From: Ifrita kowaldi | Lineage: Eukaryota > Chordata > Aves > Passeriformes > Cinclosomatidae | Length of the DNA: 64,000 nucleotides | Reading direction: 5' to 3' | NCBI GenBank assembly: GCA_013398055.1 | Contig: VZRS01009616.1 | Coordinates: 1-64,000 of the forward strand | In this document: positions 13,396-28,208 of the stretch, piece by piece | Layout of the letters: each line of letters begins with the position of its first letter | Numbering within the stretch: position 1 is the first letter of the stretch | Position numbers and translations under genes: made by a program | Notes under the pieces: generated by a model | Told to the model about the DNA's origin: nothing | Databases searched by the model: none | Seen by the model: the letters and a program-made list of their open reading frames with translations, nothing else

Positions 13396-16300
13396 TCATA
13401 TGTCTCTCTCTCTTTGGGCTTTTTGGATACTACTGGAGAGAGGAGCAGAAAAATCCATGCTTCAGTTTCTTCTTTGTGCCTTACTCTCCTCAATGATTAG
13501 TACCGGAGAATTGCTGTGAATTTTTTAGATGTATTATTGCTTACTGGTTGTTTGATTTTGTAATTCATATTGCTCCCCTTTGACTGAGAAGAGGAAATGA
13601 GAAATCATACATAGACCTGAAAAAAGTTCAGCGTTTTTGTGTGCTCCTTTCACAAAGATCACTCACCTGTTATTTGCAGGTGACTTAATTCTTTCATGGA
13701 GTACCTTGGGAGTGACACAACCAGAGCAACTTTCCACATTCCTATTCTCTTGACATTTTATCCAGAAAATAATTCCTTAAATACATTCTGTCTCCCACTC
13801 ATCTCCTTTCATTAGTCTCCATCCTATTTACCTTTTCCTTCTGCTCATATGAAAGCATTCAGCTGTAAAGGGACCTCCTAAAACTGTAACATGCATTTCT
13901 GTATTGAAGCCATACCCTGTCTCCATAAAAATAACAATAATATAAAAAAAACCACGAGGGAGGAATTAATCTGCAACAGAATGTCAGATGACTGAATCAG
14001 TGGTGCAAGGATAATCAGGAAAAATGGGAGAATTTGACAAGGCAGAAATTACTATTATCCCTTCGGACATGGGTTCACATAAGGGAATAGACTGATGAGC
14101 CCAGAGCGGCTCATCAGCTTCTTGTGTTAGTATCACAGTGAAAAATCCATTGTTCCTTTTTGGCTGCAGACGGTTTTCTTTGCATACCCTCCTCTACTTG
14201 GCTAGTCAGAGTTACGTCCTAATCATTTTCCAGAATCCTTTTAGAGTGAACTTCATCCAGTAGTTATACTCTGTACATCTCTGATGGAAACTCCAGGCAG
14301 TGGTAACAGCAGCAACAGCAGCAGAATTTAAAATAACCTTAGTTATTTTAACTTCTTGCAGCAGATTTAGCTGGCAACTCAGGAACTTTATGTAGTTTCA
14401 GAGTGCTGTGATTATCTGGGAGAGCTTCTTTCATACTGGGAGCTTAAAAGAGAGATACACCAATATATCTCCACTAATCTTTCTCCTTCAGCAAATGCCC
14501 AAGTTAATTTTTGTATTTCAAAATACAGCTGTGAAGATAACTCTACCACTCACAATGGCATAGTGGGCATAATGGTCACAAGAGAGAGGACTGCTCTATC
14601 CCATCACAATGCACATTAGTACAGCAAAATATTTAGGGCCAAAGAGTTAGGAACTAAGAGTGGTGTTTGCAGATGAATAGCAAAAGTATAACCTCACACT
14701 TCATAGTTGCAAAAAGCATGTTTAGCAAAGCACTAATTTATAATAGAGGCTACTATGAAGTTGAAAACCCAGCTATTGATCACTTAAGCGCAAATAAATA
14801 ATGTCAGTGGAGAAAAATGCAAACAGCTTGTTTGAAGGAGGGAGTAAGGTAAAATAAATTGAGAATGTATGTCACATGCCATTGTGTAGATACAAGAACA
14901 GAGGCAGTACTGCTACAGAAGATTAAAAATTTTAATATTTTTTTTCATTCTTCATTGAAGTAAAGGGATTTTTTAATAAGAGTTTCTGAGGGATATTCTT
15001 TTGTTCAAAAACATTAGTTTGTGAAAACAAAACAATTTAAATGAATGTAGATTTTCTAACTTCACTGGAGCTTTGAGCAGAAATGTCACTTAAGAACTTA
15101 CTGTTGAAATGGTCCATTAACATTCTTCCAAACTAAACATTTTGGATTTCTGTAATAAATTTGAAATATATATGAATTTAAAAAGTGTGATAAATTCAAA
15201 TTGAAATTTTTAATTTACCAAGACTGAAGTACTTCTGTAAGTGCAAGATTTTCAAGGAAGGTTAAGATCTTGGTCACTATTTATTTCAAGGATGTTGAGA
15301 TCACAAACCTTTCTGTCTAACAGTGATGCTTTACTTCCTGCACAAGCCTACTCTTCAGGATCGTCCCTTCAAAATACAAGGCTACTAAACAGGAGAGTAA
15401 AGGTGTGTTTAACAGAACTATATATTTTTATTATGAACTCAGAAAATGTAGAGAGCATTTCTTTTCTACATAATTTAACTTCCTTAAACGAAACCTTAAA
15501 ACAGCAGTAGAATGTTCAGGACTCTAATGACAAATAATCTGCTTGGAATCACTTTAGTATTCCCTGCCTATTATAAAACTATGTAGATGCATGAGTTACA
15601 TACATCCAAATGTATTATAGCAGTGAGTGAAAATTAATTTTTTTTCCAGACAACTGTGCCTAAATTTGACCTTGGTAGTTTCATTTTTAATAGGAGGAAG
15701 AAACCTAATGAAGACCTTAGAAGTTGCAAAGCTAAACCAGATGTGTTGTATTATTTGTCAACACAGAAAGAATATTTGATTTATCTTTATGCAGTATGGC
15801 AAATCTAAAGATGGTATTCTTACTTCCATGCTTCTTAAAACAAATTCAAGGAAGTTTTTATGCTTGTGGGGGAACACATGGTTTGGTCATTCTTGTAGGT
15901 ATTACTAAGTTAGCACTTGCTATTTATCCATGTATACATTGACTACAAATATGGTATTAGAGAATAGATACAACTGAGGCAATGAACAAGTAGTTAACTG
16001 CTAGTGAATTTTCAGACACGCTATAGCTGGCATAGGATATCTCTTATTAACTCATTGCTTGCATTTCATCATTGCTTCTTAATTATAGACACAAAAGAGG
16101 AGGGAGAGAGGACAAAATTTTCTCTGACAGTCTTTTATACTGAATGACTAAATCATACAATATTTTGAGATAAAGTCATACTTGTTTTCACTCATGTCTG
16201 TCACATGGTCTTTGCAGCTTCCACAGAAACACTGTTTTCTCAGACTGTCTATGGAAAGGGCAGAAAGATTAAATATAAGTATAGTTAAATTAACAATACA

Positions 16301-19300
16301 TGCCAAAGTTTGCAGGCACTACCCTGTGCAACCTCATGCCAGTGGAATGACAGCCTCTTGGAGCTGCCATGGGTTTGGAAGTTTCAAATTCATTATCTCT
16401 GTTCACACTCCAGGTTTCACCAACAGACTTGAGCTACCGGCCAAACATAAATGCCCACTTCACTACCCCTGTAAATCTATCATTAACTGGACTTTGCAGG
16501 AGTGAATTTGAATTACCTGAACTTCACTTGAATCAGTGGTATGAAAGCAAGACCAGAGTTTTTGTGACAAATAGAAGTTCACATCCATCGGGTTACCAGG
16601 TAGGGAGTATCTGGTTTTCCTAGCAGGTGTTTATGAATTTGGTGTGTGTGTGTATATAATATTTGTATTTATAATTTATTTTGGACACTTTACTTCTTTA
16701 AGTGTTTCGAATAAAATACTGTCTCTCGCTTATTGGATCCTAATTTTGTTGTATTTTGGAGACAGATGGCTTTCAAACAGGGGTTCGTAACTTCAATTTC
16801 AGTAGAAGCTGCTTAACAGCACTTTCATCAAAATTATTTCTAGAAACCCTATAAATATGTATTATTATCTCTATGTCATAAATTGTCTGGTATCTTTCTC
16901 TGCCCCCGATTTTTTGATTTACCTGAATGATAGATTTCCGAGGGTTAAATAAAATCCCAACTGTGAAGAGACCATGTAATATTTAGATATTGAGTCAAAG
17001 AAACAACACCTCCCATTTTCTAAAATACATTATGTCAGAAAGAACTAACATGGATATAAATTTCTACTTAAAAACTATGCTTAAAAGCCTTTCAGCACAC
17101 AGAAGAGGTTTCCTGTGGTTTAACTTATGTATGAATTGGACTGATTGTAAAATTCTATTCTTCTACAGTAGCAACTTCCTCTATGGCTAGTCACCAACTG
17201 CAGTTAAGTCTAGACTAAAGCGTTTTTCTCAAACCCAGGAAAGTTTATTGGATGGAAGCCCAGAACCTTGAATTAGGTTGGCAGAACTTCTGAGTTGTTG
17301 TGTTAAACCTTCTTTACATGGACTAGTCAGTGCCACTGCTTCTGAACAAACAAAGATATTGACCAAAAATTAGAGGTACAATTTCTTTCTAAATAATTGT
17401 CTGCAAAATTATGTTCCCCTCCCCGAGGAACAGGGACATGCTATCATCATAACTTCATAATTTTTAAGATTCCACTTTGGTAGCTTTTATGCAGAGGCTT
17501 ATTTGTTTACAATAAAATAAACTGTTTGAACATTGACAAATTCAGTAAAATGAATTTTTCAGATAAATGACAGATACTTCATATGGAAGAATAAGTGTGG
17601 TTTTTTGCATCTGTAAAGTGTATATTTTTTCATAATCTCCAGGACATCACTCTTTTAAGGAATTAAGCACTACACTTGGAATAATAGAGTAAAAATCTCT
17701 ATTTTCAGAATTTCAACTGCAGCATATTGCTTGTTTCTTCATAATTTAAAGTGTCCACTGGGAAAAAAGTGAGCGAGAAATATTGCTCCCCATTATCGTC
17801 TTTTAAACTGGAGGAAATCTGTAGTAACAAACTGAGAAAGCATTGCTTGCAAGTTTAAGCAGAAAAATATTAACATCTTAAGTAATTTACTCAAAGTATT
17901 CACATTAACTGTGATTTAAAAGAAAAAGGTCATTAACACATTAGGAGGAATTTTGACAGAGCTTATAGAATTCATGCTCAGGTGCAAAGATAAGTGATTA
18001 TGATTAAGGAACATCTGAGGCACAGCAAAAGAGCTCTATCAACACTATAAAAGGAGAAAAAAAATGCAGTCTTCAGCTGCAATAAGTTTGCTGGATATGT
18101 CTCAAAGAGGATGGCAAAGTTAGAAATATTCCTTCTGGTTTCCCTTAGAAACTAGAGACAGCCTGAAAAATCAACTTATTACGAAATAGCTGAAATTAAT
18201 ACTCTTTACATCAGCTCCAAGGCTATTTAATACATTAATACATAGTATTTGGTTGCTATTTGAATCTTAAAATAATCAGTGTTTTTATTCTTTATCTAGA
18301 AAATGGAGCCTGCATAGAGCAAGGAGCAATTTCAGAAATTTGTCCTATTTCCTATGCAACAATGTGTTCAAGAGGACAGAAGTTTTCCATGGGATTGTTG
18401 CAATCTTAATGCTAACAAGAACAATTTCTGCTCATTTTAATGCTCCTATAAAAGAGCAGAAATACATGCAAATAGGTAACAAAATCAATCCCCTTTGTGT
18501 CACAGTAAACATGTAAACAACACCTGCTACAAAAGGCAGAGATATTTTCTTTAAAAGGTTTGTTTTGTGTGTATAATTCACATAACTCTTACACCTGATT
18601 CAAATTATTTCAAACCAGTTGTGACTTGGTCAAATAGACTGTATTTACTTAGGGAGGGCACATTTCAGACCCTAGTACGTATATAGAGAGATTCACAGAG
18701 ATTATGGATGGCAATGAAAATGGATATGGTTCTGATGGAAATATTCATTTATGACATACATATGTCAAATACATAACTATTTCTTTCATTTGGCGAAACA
18801 AGCAAACAAAAACCCACCAAAATCATTACAACCTTTGGGGTAAAAACTTTGTGCTTTACAAGAACACGCCTGTGGTGGGACATACATAGATGCTGTCCCC
18901 TGAAAAGTTACACCAGTTAAAAGTAATAATTTTCTCACATGCACATATCACAGTAAAAACTATAAACCTTTCAAATTAAAAGGTCTAAAGACATTAACAG
19001 TAGCTTTGTGGAATAAACTCTAAACAATGGTTACACTACCATAATGCAGATTTCTGTATGAAAGCCTAATGTAGCCACTTTTGGAGTGTAATCACAACCA
19101 CTGGACTTCATAAAACACCATCTTCTTTTTGCACAGCTTTGATAAAGCCAAAAGTTTGGAATAAAATGACAGTAGCAATTTCAATGTAGGCACAGTACAA
19201 CCAGAATTATGACTGGGTTTTTTTCTATAATCATAGTCACTTCATTTCTTCCTTAGATGCAAAACTTTTATTCTCCATTGTCTCCTCTGTTTCTTTGATA

Positions 19301-22300
19301 TCTGGGCTTCAGATTTTCAACAGAAAAAAAGAGGCAGTATAACAATGAGACAAAAGATTTTATTCTGTGTTTTGATTGCTTTTTGACACTGTTTCAACAG
19401 TGCAACATGCTCACTGCAACATCCACAGAATTGAATATTCTGTCTTTTATCTAAATGATCCCATTAATTATCTGGAATGTTGTTGCTCCAATCCCACCTC
19501 CTACTGCCAGTAAAGACAAACACTGACCAAGCTCTGTGCAGCTTTTTTTCCCCCGCCTCTCACTACACTCTTAATCCTCTCAGAATTACTAGGAGATGCA
19601 AGAGATCTTATTTCATTAATTACACTTTTTAACTGCTACAAACAGCTATTAATTCATTTGATGTTTTGCAATATCAGACTTTCCACATTCAGGGTGGGAT
19701 GGGGGGATGAGACAAGATTAAAAAAAAAAAATCATTCTTACTCCATTGTCCAACATACCATCATACTGCTCCAACCCATTTACATCATATGCTATGGTTA
19801 AAAACTTGTGTTTCCCATTTCTCATTCAAATTGAAGCATGCATATGTTTTCTCGCATTAGCAAGAGAGAGTGTGCTGAGAGACTTTACTTAGTACTTTCC
19901 CCATTTAATCTCTTTAAGTAACCCCAAGCCTTGCCAAAAGTAAACAACACAGATTTGACAGGCAACAATTTTGGTAAATTACTACTTCAGTAAAACGGTG
20001 TAGAAAATACAGACATAGAAAATGAAGAGGAAAAATAGGTAAAACATCAATATTGAGGTCATCTTTATTTTGTCCTGTTATTTTCTAAGACTTAGTTGTG
20101 TATGTGACTAAAATATTTAGCAAACAATTCCCTTGAATATGCAGTGGGAAAACTGATAAGCTGTGTCTCTCTACTGTGCACTAAGTTGACACCATGGACT
20201 ACATAAAGAATTGCAGTATTTTACAGTCTTTACGTCAATATAATACTCTATCCTCTTTAAAAGAAACAGAGGAGCCTAAGCCATGCTGTGAAATAAATTG
20301 GATTCTCAATAACATAAACAGCACTTGGAGGGTTTGAGAGTACAACAGGATGAGGAAATGCCTTATAGCCATCTTGTTTTATTTGTCTGCCTTGAAAGCC
20401 TGTAATGGAAAATTATCCTCCCACTAGAATGAACTTGCTGGTTCACATGCCCCTTAATATTTTTCCCCTCAGCTTGTAGCTGCACTAGTTGCTTCCTCTG
20501 CTCCTTGACTTAATTTTAAATGATGAGCCATCAACCCATACGAACAGGGCTATGGGAGAGTCAGTCAGTTTGAAGGGAAAGACGACATTCACCACTATGA
20601 GGAGATCTGGGGCTGGGCACTGTTCATCTCACTGGTTGTACTGTTCTCTCCCCTAGCTGCTCATACAACTAGGATTCAAGAAGGGATAAAGGACTGCTCC
20701 ACCTCAAGCAATGTGTCTGTTCCGAGGTTTGCCAAGCCAGACACTGAATTTCCAAACCATCCTCTGGAGGAGGCGGTGCCTCCCACCCCCAGTGCAGCAC
20801 TCTCCCTTGTGCTCACTGACTGCTGTGATTTGGTGTCTTGATGAGGGCACTAGAATAATCCTTTCTCCAAAGGACAATGACACCAAGGGCAGCAGCTTAC
20901 AGTTCAGTTCCTTTGCCTGGAATCACAGTGCATGAACTCTCTACCAGCTGGGATTGTTCCAGCTCGCACAGGGTGAGCAGCCTCAAATCTGCTCTCTGAA
21001 GGTCTCAGCTCCTGAAGCCTTAACTCCTTTCCCTTCACCTTCACACAGAAAAACATACTAGGGATGAAAACCCATGATCTTAAAGCATGTTAATTTGGAA
21101 AATTTTAAAAAGGAAGTAGCAATATGAATGGCAGTGCAACTTTTTCCAGCTCTCAAGTTCAGCCTAAAGTTTGGGGGTTTTTTGTGAGACATGTCAATTT
21201 TTTTTACTGTGCACTAGATAAGACCACTACATCCTGCCATCTCACTTGAAAGCATTTGTATGATGAGAGGAAATATTTGTATACATTTTTGTGACTGTTT
21301 TTGCTTTCACCATGAAAAGTGTATTAAGATTCTTACTTTCCCAATTAATTTTTGAATTCAAAAAATGTAATTTAAGTGCTATAAAGCTGATACTGCTTTT
21401 CCTTCCAGTTTAATTTATGTAAATTTTTCCTTAGGTTTCATTTTCTCATTTCACAAATCAACATAACTCAGTTATTCCCCTATTCTTTATGTGGATTAAC
21501 AGGATGATAACAAAGATATCGATGGAAAGAAAGAATGATCCTTGAAATGCAACAGATTGTGTGTCCCTGATATAATGCAAAATATTGCAGCCTAGACTTC
21601 AGACCTTGCAAAACCGCAGGAAACCTTACCCAAATAGGCAGGGATGGACTTCCTTATATCTCTTCTAAACTAACTAAAATATTTTTTCACTGGAAAACAC
21701 CAGTGTGCACCAACTTCAGTTCTGCCTCTCAAATGTGTGTACATTGCTGATGTCACCTTTCTAACAGAGCATAATAAAAAAAACAGTGTAGCAGGAGTTA
21801 CAACTACCAAAAAATACTCTTGTCCTTCAGTGTAAACACAGGTTTATGTACTCTCTACAGAGTACAGATTCCACTGACATTCAGCTAAAACCAGCATTCG
21901 AAGCATTATACATGGTTCATCTACTGTAATTCCTGAAAAGAGCCGCTACAGAGAGGAATTAACTACTTAGAGTAGGCTGCAAAACTTCTGATTAAAACAA
22001 ATTGCTCCTAATTAAGGTTAATTAGCAGCCTAGGCCTCATCTTGTGCTTTCTTTCCTGCTAAAGCAATCCTCACTTGCCCTGCACTGAAACAGCCTTATC
22101 TCACACTGGTGTGAGGGGAGCTCCAGGTGTACTTGCCCGGAGTGATGAGCACCAACCAGAAATGACAAGCCAGTCCATCTGGTTCCATTAAGACCACGTG
22201 AGAAGCTTTAAAATGAACTACTCTAAAATAACAACTATAGTTAGCTCCCCAATTTGATATCTTAACTCCAGAAGCATTAATTAGCATTATCACACATTTG

Positions 22301-25300
22301 CATTCTAATGAGGTATGGTGAGTACATGTTTTTTTCAAAATGGCAATGTAACAAAATTTAAGTGAGGTTGGAATCACAGATAACATTTTTTCTTGTAAGT
22401 ATGCTCATTAAATAAAGGACAGAAATAGTAATTCTTCTAAAAATCTGCCTATTTCCAATCAGCATTAGCCCCAAATATTCTTGAACTGGAAAAAAAATAT
22501 ATATTTTTTTTTCCTGAAACATGCTTCTTTTTTGGATCAAGTATCAAAATTTGAAGTTTTGGATGAAAATTCTTCCAGATTAGTTTCAAAATAGTCTGAG
22601 TCAAAAATCCTCTCATCCACTATTTCACTGTATAGAAACAAAATAGAAATTCAACATTCAATGAGCTCTACTAGATAATGCCTTGTAGTTTATGAATCAA
22701 TGTATTAGGCACATGAAGTTCAGGAACATCACATACCTTCTAGCTTTCACATAAAAAGAATTTTAACAAACGATTCCACCTTTTCTTTTCTAACAGTACT
22801 AGCCAGCATTTATTTGTATAGAATTTATATTAATTAAAACATTCAGACTCACAAATGTTGAAATTCAATGCAGATGAAATACTAGCATATGAGAATTATA
22901 ATCCTTAATTATTATTTTTATAATATGAATTCTTAAAAGAAAGAAAATAGCCTTACTGACAAATATTTATCAGTACCACTCAAAAACTTCTCTCACTTAT
23001 GTGTAGTTGTATCAACCACAATAAAAGTATGCACTTTATGAAAATGGTCTTAAGTGAGATTTTTATGTTATTTGTATGAACTCTGTTTTTCAGTTTAGCC
23101 ATTTACATATGCACTTTTAATACTAAACATGCATATTGGGACAACCAGTGTATTATTATGATGTTCATACTTGGAAATCGATCTCTCTAAATTACAAGGT
23201 AAGATTTCGTATACCACAGGGATGGATAACTGAGAAGAGAAGTAGGGATGCTAAAAACTTTTGCAGGGGAAAAAGGAAAAAACCCATTTTCTAAGCACAT
23301 GGCAAAAAAAATCTTGTCTGAATAGCAAAACTCCCAAAGCTATTCCAATGTTTTTACACCAGACAAACAAGGAATGCTGCTAAAACAAAACACAAGGGAA
23401 GGCCATTTGTAATACTGATTTGATATGACCCATACATATAAACAGGAAATCACAAAAGAAACAACAGAAAAAAATCTGGGTTCATAACTAATTTAATAAT
23501 CCTTGAAGTTCAGCCATTATAGTACCATGCTATAGAATCTTCTTCAAAGGACAAAAGAAACATGGCTACAGATACAGCTCATGTAAATATGCATGATTTA
23601 GTAAGGTCCTAAAAATTAATGAGAAAATAAACAAATGAAGTGCACTATACATACTGAGGTTTTCTACCACCATCAAAACACCCCAAACAACAAAACAACA
23701 CCATATTACCTTTGTAGTGTACATAGTTATCAGTCCACAATTATTTAAAAATATGTTTCCATGCATAATCAGGGCATGTGTATTTTTGTATGTTCTAAAT
23801 ACAAGTGCCACATACAGAGGTACTACACGCAAAAGCTACTGAAATTTTACAGTAATTATGCATGGGTATCTACTTACTTTTTTTTTTTAATTTGGCTAAA
23901 CATTAAGTAAGATATTTTACAACATTTTAAGTAAATTACGTAAAGAGCAAAAAATTTTCTCTAAGAGAATTGATCTTTCTCCATAATTCTACAATGAACA
24001 ACTATTAATTTGATCTTACATAAAAAGCATAAAAAAATTTCTTCTCTTACTCATCCAACTCCTTCTCCCAATATATTATGACATGCAATATTGATAGGAG
24101 GAATGTTTCATGTCTCCCCCAAATGAAGACACGCAACGACAATCACCTCCTATTAAGAGACAGATATATCAGGTACATCACATGTATGAGGCTTCTCTGA
24201 GGCCTTCCATGTGGTTCTTGAGATAAATACTACACTCATTTACCAATATGGACTTCAGAGGTAGCTTGTGTATATAACCCAAGATTCTATGGCAGCTATG
24301 AAAGGTAATACTCTCACATGCTCCCTTCCTATCTCTATGAAGCCAGTAGGTGGGAAACTGATAAAAACCCTCATATAATACTGAAAATAAGGAAACGAAG
24401 AAAGACGTATAAAAGCAAAAAGTAGAATTTTAAAATAAAGCCACAGTCTTAAAATAAACACCAGTGCGTACTAAAAATAGATTGAATTATAAGTGACATT
24501 GTGGTAATGGGTTGATTGTTGCAACGAGACTGTTAAAAATGCTGTTCAAGACACATGCAAACCAATAGTTAAATTTCTTGTGAAAGCAAAGGGAATGTAG
24601 GCAGACTACCAAAACAAATTCATGTTTCTTTTCATTAAAATGTAACATGGTAGACGACTCCATGTAGTACAATCTAGTAAACCAGCAAATAAAGTTATGA
24701 TTTATTTAAAAGTGCATTTTTTCATTTGCATTTGAAGAAATACAGGCAATGGATATCTCTTGCTGAAACTGAATTCAGGACACCAAAGTGATACAAACAC
24801 AGTGAAAGCACTACAGTGTCTTAGCAGTAATAGTATGCCTAAGTTACTCACAATGACACATTCACAGGTATATTTTCCGGAACTCAAGTAGTATAAAGGC
24901 ATAGAGCAATCACATCCTGAAATAATGTGTTTAATGAAGCACTGGTGTCTAAGAACACAGCACTACAAAATCCCTAATCACGTGCAATGTCTCAATAATT
25001 TAGCTGTGTATTCATTAGTTACAATCAACTATCACATAATGTCTATTTGGAAGGGGAACAAACTCATGGTTTTCAGGGTAGCCTAAATATTACATTAATA
25101 AAAAAACCACCACTGGAAGCAGAACTTAAAATAGAAATTCCTCTCAGTCTGGAAACAAAACCAAAACACTATCTGCAATGAAATCCTACCCTTGAGCATA
25201 CTGTCTTGGAAAGCCCTGGATTAAGAGAAAGCAATGCTCTTTTGGCACAGCCACACATTTCACCTAGCCTGTTAGGAAGAAAAATGGTTCTTTAGAAGGA

Positions 25301-28208
25301 AAGACCCTACACTACAAGAATTGTGTCCTTTCATTCCATGCTGGTAGATCTAAAGGAAAGCTGCAGTTCACTGCCAGCAGTTCCTGCCTAATCATCTGTG
25401 GTGGAAACCCAGCAATCCTGCTCTGGGTATCCCTAGGCAGTGACTGATGGTATCGCAGGAACAGCTGCTGACAACAAAACATTGAAAAGAGATGTATCTA
25501 AATCACAGTACGGGGGTACCCTACAGCTGAATTGTGCCATAATGGCACAGTCACTCATTCCAGGTGTTTCACACAATCCACAGAAATGTTTGACTAGTGC
25601 CTTGGCTGGACTTAATATACTCATGGCAAGCCCTAAAACCCTGGGTTCAGGAGATGTCAATACCTCCAACAGATCTGAACTATTGAAGAAGATGCTCTTC
25701 TTTCAGTGAAGGAACTTCCAAGCTATGACCAGGACAGGTTGGAGAAGAAAAAACAGAAGTTCCTGGTAACTCCCACAGGAGTACCCAGTACCTTTCCCAA
25801 AAGATCCACCTGAGCATTTATGCAGCAGGGAAACTAGATAGGTGCTCCTGCCTGCAGCTCCTGGCACAGCCTAACTACACATGACCAAGAGCTCAATTTG
25901 ATGGAAATCTGCCTGGGAGATGATGAAATCAGGCTTTTCCAGTAAAGAATTGTCCTTTCAACCAGGAAGAGTTTCCATCAAGCGCCAAAAGTTACTTTCC
26001 TCAAAGGAAATAATAAACCATCGAACACAGGAGAAACACTGCACATGAGCAGACTGGTGAGGTCATGGTCACAAGGCAACTTGGAAAAACAGATGAAGAA
26101 TGGACTGTAGCACAGAAGTCTTGGTAAAGCCTTCGCTTACAGGAACAATCATTTTAAGTGACTCAGTGTTTCATATGCATCCATCCCATTCTAGCTTTTT
26201 TACTTTTCATCTGTATTACATGAAAGTAGGTGTGAATAATCTAATATTTGTTTACATTGTACAACATTTGAAATCACAGGCATTAACACAGTTCTTACCT
26301 TAGGCAGAAATTTTAAAGTAAAGGTTACACTTCATAAAACTGCCTTTCATTATGAAGATCTCATTTTAAAGCAACAATTAGATTTGGATGGATGTAGGTT
26401 TTCAGTTATCCTATGTGTCTTTGGAAAAATTAACCTCTCCATTACTTCTGCTATAGTAATCAGAATAACTGAATGGTTGCCACTGCCAAATCAGTCTTTA
26501 TTAGTCTTCACTCACAACATGGTTTGGAGATATAAAGCATTTCTAGTTTTATGTATTTCAAATGAGCCCTGCCAGCACCTGGGATGTAAAGCTTTTTCCT
26601 TTTTTTTTCTTTTTTCTTTTTTCAAATTATTCAATAACAAATAATTTGTTGAATCATGTATTTGAAAAACAATATTCAACATCTCTAAGTATTAATAAGC
26701 TGTATTTTCTTCTAGTCAGGAACATGTTTTATACTGAGGAAGAATAATGAACAAAAACAGGTATTTCAAAGTTGTTTGCATTTTTCTTTAAAAAAATAAA
26801 AAAAAGTAAGCTAGTTTTTGCCCAGGCACACACCAATATTTCAGTCATGCAATTTTAAATACTGAAGGAAAGTATGCACAACACAACAGGCTGTGTACAG
26901 CAACAGTCTGTATTCTCTTCAGCCAAGCAGGACTCTGGGGAAATTCTGTTATGTCAAACTGACCCCTGTTGACCACCAGTTCAGTAAGTTACACCCTCCA
27001 GATCATAAATTCCTGATAAGTACTTTATCCATACAAGCATGCTTTTCAGTCTTGGCAGAACATGACAGAAGTTACATTGAGTAATTTTAATAGCATCTTT
27101 AATGGTATTTTATCTACTAAAAGACAATGAGGGACAGGAAGTGAGACGATCTATCCTATTAACTGTTTAATGGTAAATATTAGAGCCTTCAGATACTGCA
27201 CAGAATATCTATTACTAATGATCGTTCAGTTCAATGATCAATTGATTCTCATACAAGATGATTTACAAAAATAAGTTCACAGATGTTTAGAAATAAAACC
27301 ACGGTCAGTATTATTTTGGTGTTTTGCTTCAAGGAAGGTCTATAACTAAAGCGGAATATGTTAAGGAAACTATGATTAGGGTTATATCACTAAGGTGTGA
27401 GAAAAATTACTTCTGCCCTACACCATCTTGCTTCAGATGGGTACAGAATTATGTTTATTCCAGATTTTCCTTTAAAACAAAATATCCACAAGATTTGGTA
27501 TGTAATTGTCTCTGTGGCTTTTAGTAAGTGTTCGCTGTTATTAACAGATACTTCTGTACTGAAGTAAAGAATTTACTATCTTGCTGTCAAGCTACATGAA
27601 CTGTTTTTATTACAAAGGACAGTATCAATTTAAATATTCCAATAAGACAAGAAAGCTGTATATCTCATGAGACACACAAAAGATAAACATGTGTTTCTGC
27701 CAGCTGTTCTTTTGCTAATGATTTTTCTTTCTTTCTCCTACCATGCTTAAGTCCCAATATACATGGGGAGTTTAGTTTGATTATTCATGGTTGTGTGCCT
27801 TTCTAATATAAAGTCCTTCCTTTTTCTGTGGGTAAGAACATCTATGCTGAGATATTTGAGCACTCTATGCCTATCCAATTTTTATTACTCACATGTTTGG
27901 ACAAGTAAAACTGGAGGCAATCTATTCTGATTGGATGTAAAAAACCCAAAGAAATCTGAAAAAAATTACAAAATGCAGATGAGTGATAATTCACATACTG
28001 TAATTATTTACACTCTAATTAAACTTGAAGCTAGAGATTTTTTTCCTGGTTCTTTTGATATTTTGTATTTGTTTGCAAGCAAAACACACAAATCTGATTA
28101 TTGCCTTTTTAAAGACACCATTTCATTACTGATCCTTAGAATGTATCTGAACTTTCTTTCCTCTGGACAATGGAACATCGATGAGGAAGTTCCCAGAATA
28201 TTCACACA
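13396..28208. other. Long AT-rich stretch, few recognised features
   Basis: No complete gene and no young CR1 was seen. It contains the hairpin at 14,092 and one weak exon-like segment at 16,414-16,599 (see findings). A 17-base palindrome, TGTGCCATAATGGCACA, lies at 25,533-25,549. A T-rich low-complexity run spans about 26,592-26,623. Blocks at about 20,540-21,040 and 25,330-26,100 are less AT-rich than their surroundings, but I could not assign them. Confidence 0.5.
14092..14117. repeat. GC-rich inverted repeat (10-base arms)
   Basis: The arms CTGATGAGCC and GGCTCATCAG are perfect complements separated by the 6-base loop CAGAGC. With six G:C pairs per stem it would form a stable hairpin if transcribed. 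No function is known. A perfect 10-base hairpin is not rare by chance in a 64-kb window. Confidence 0.75.

Noticed and set aside
14092..14117. Hammerhead ribozyme suggested by CTGATGAG
   Set aside because: The conserved GAAA box and the other two stems are missing. The motif is simply one arm of a hairpin.
20540..21040. Possible LTR or exon in a mid-GC block
   Set aside because: No terminal repeats, polyadenylation/primer-site arrangement or recognisable coding sequence could be shown.
25440..25709. 89-codon plus-strand frame with protein-like composition
   Set aside because: The opposite strand is also open for 78 codons, there is no credible splice pair, and no domain is recognised.
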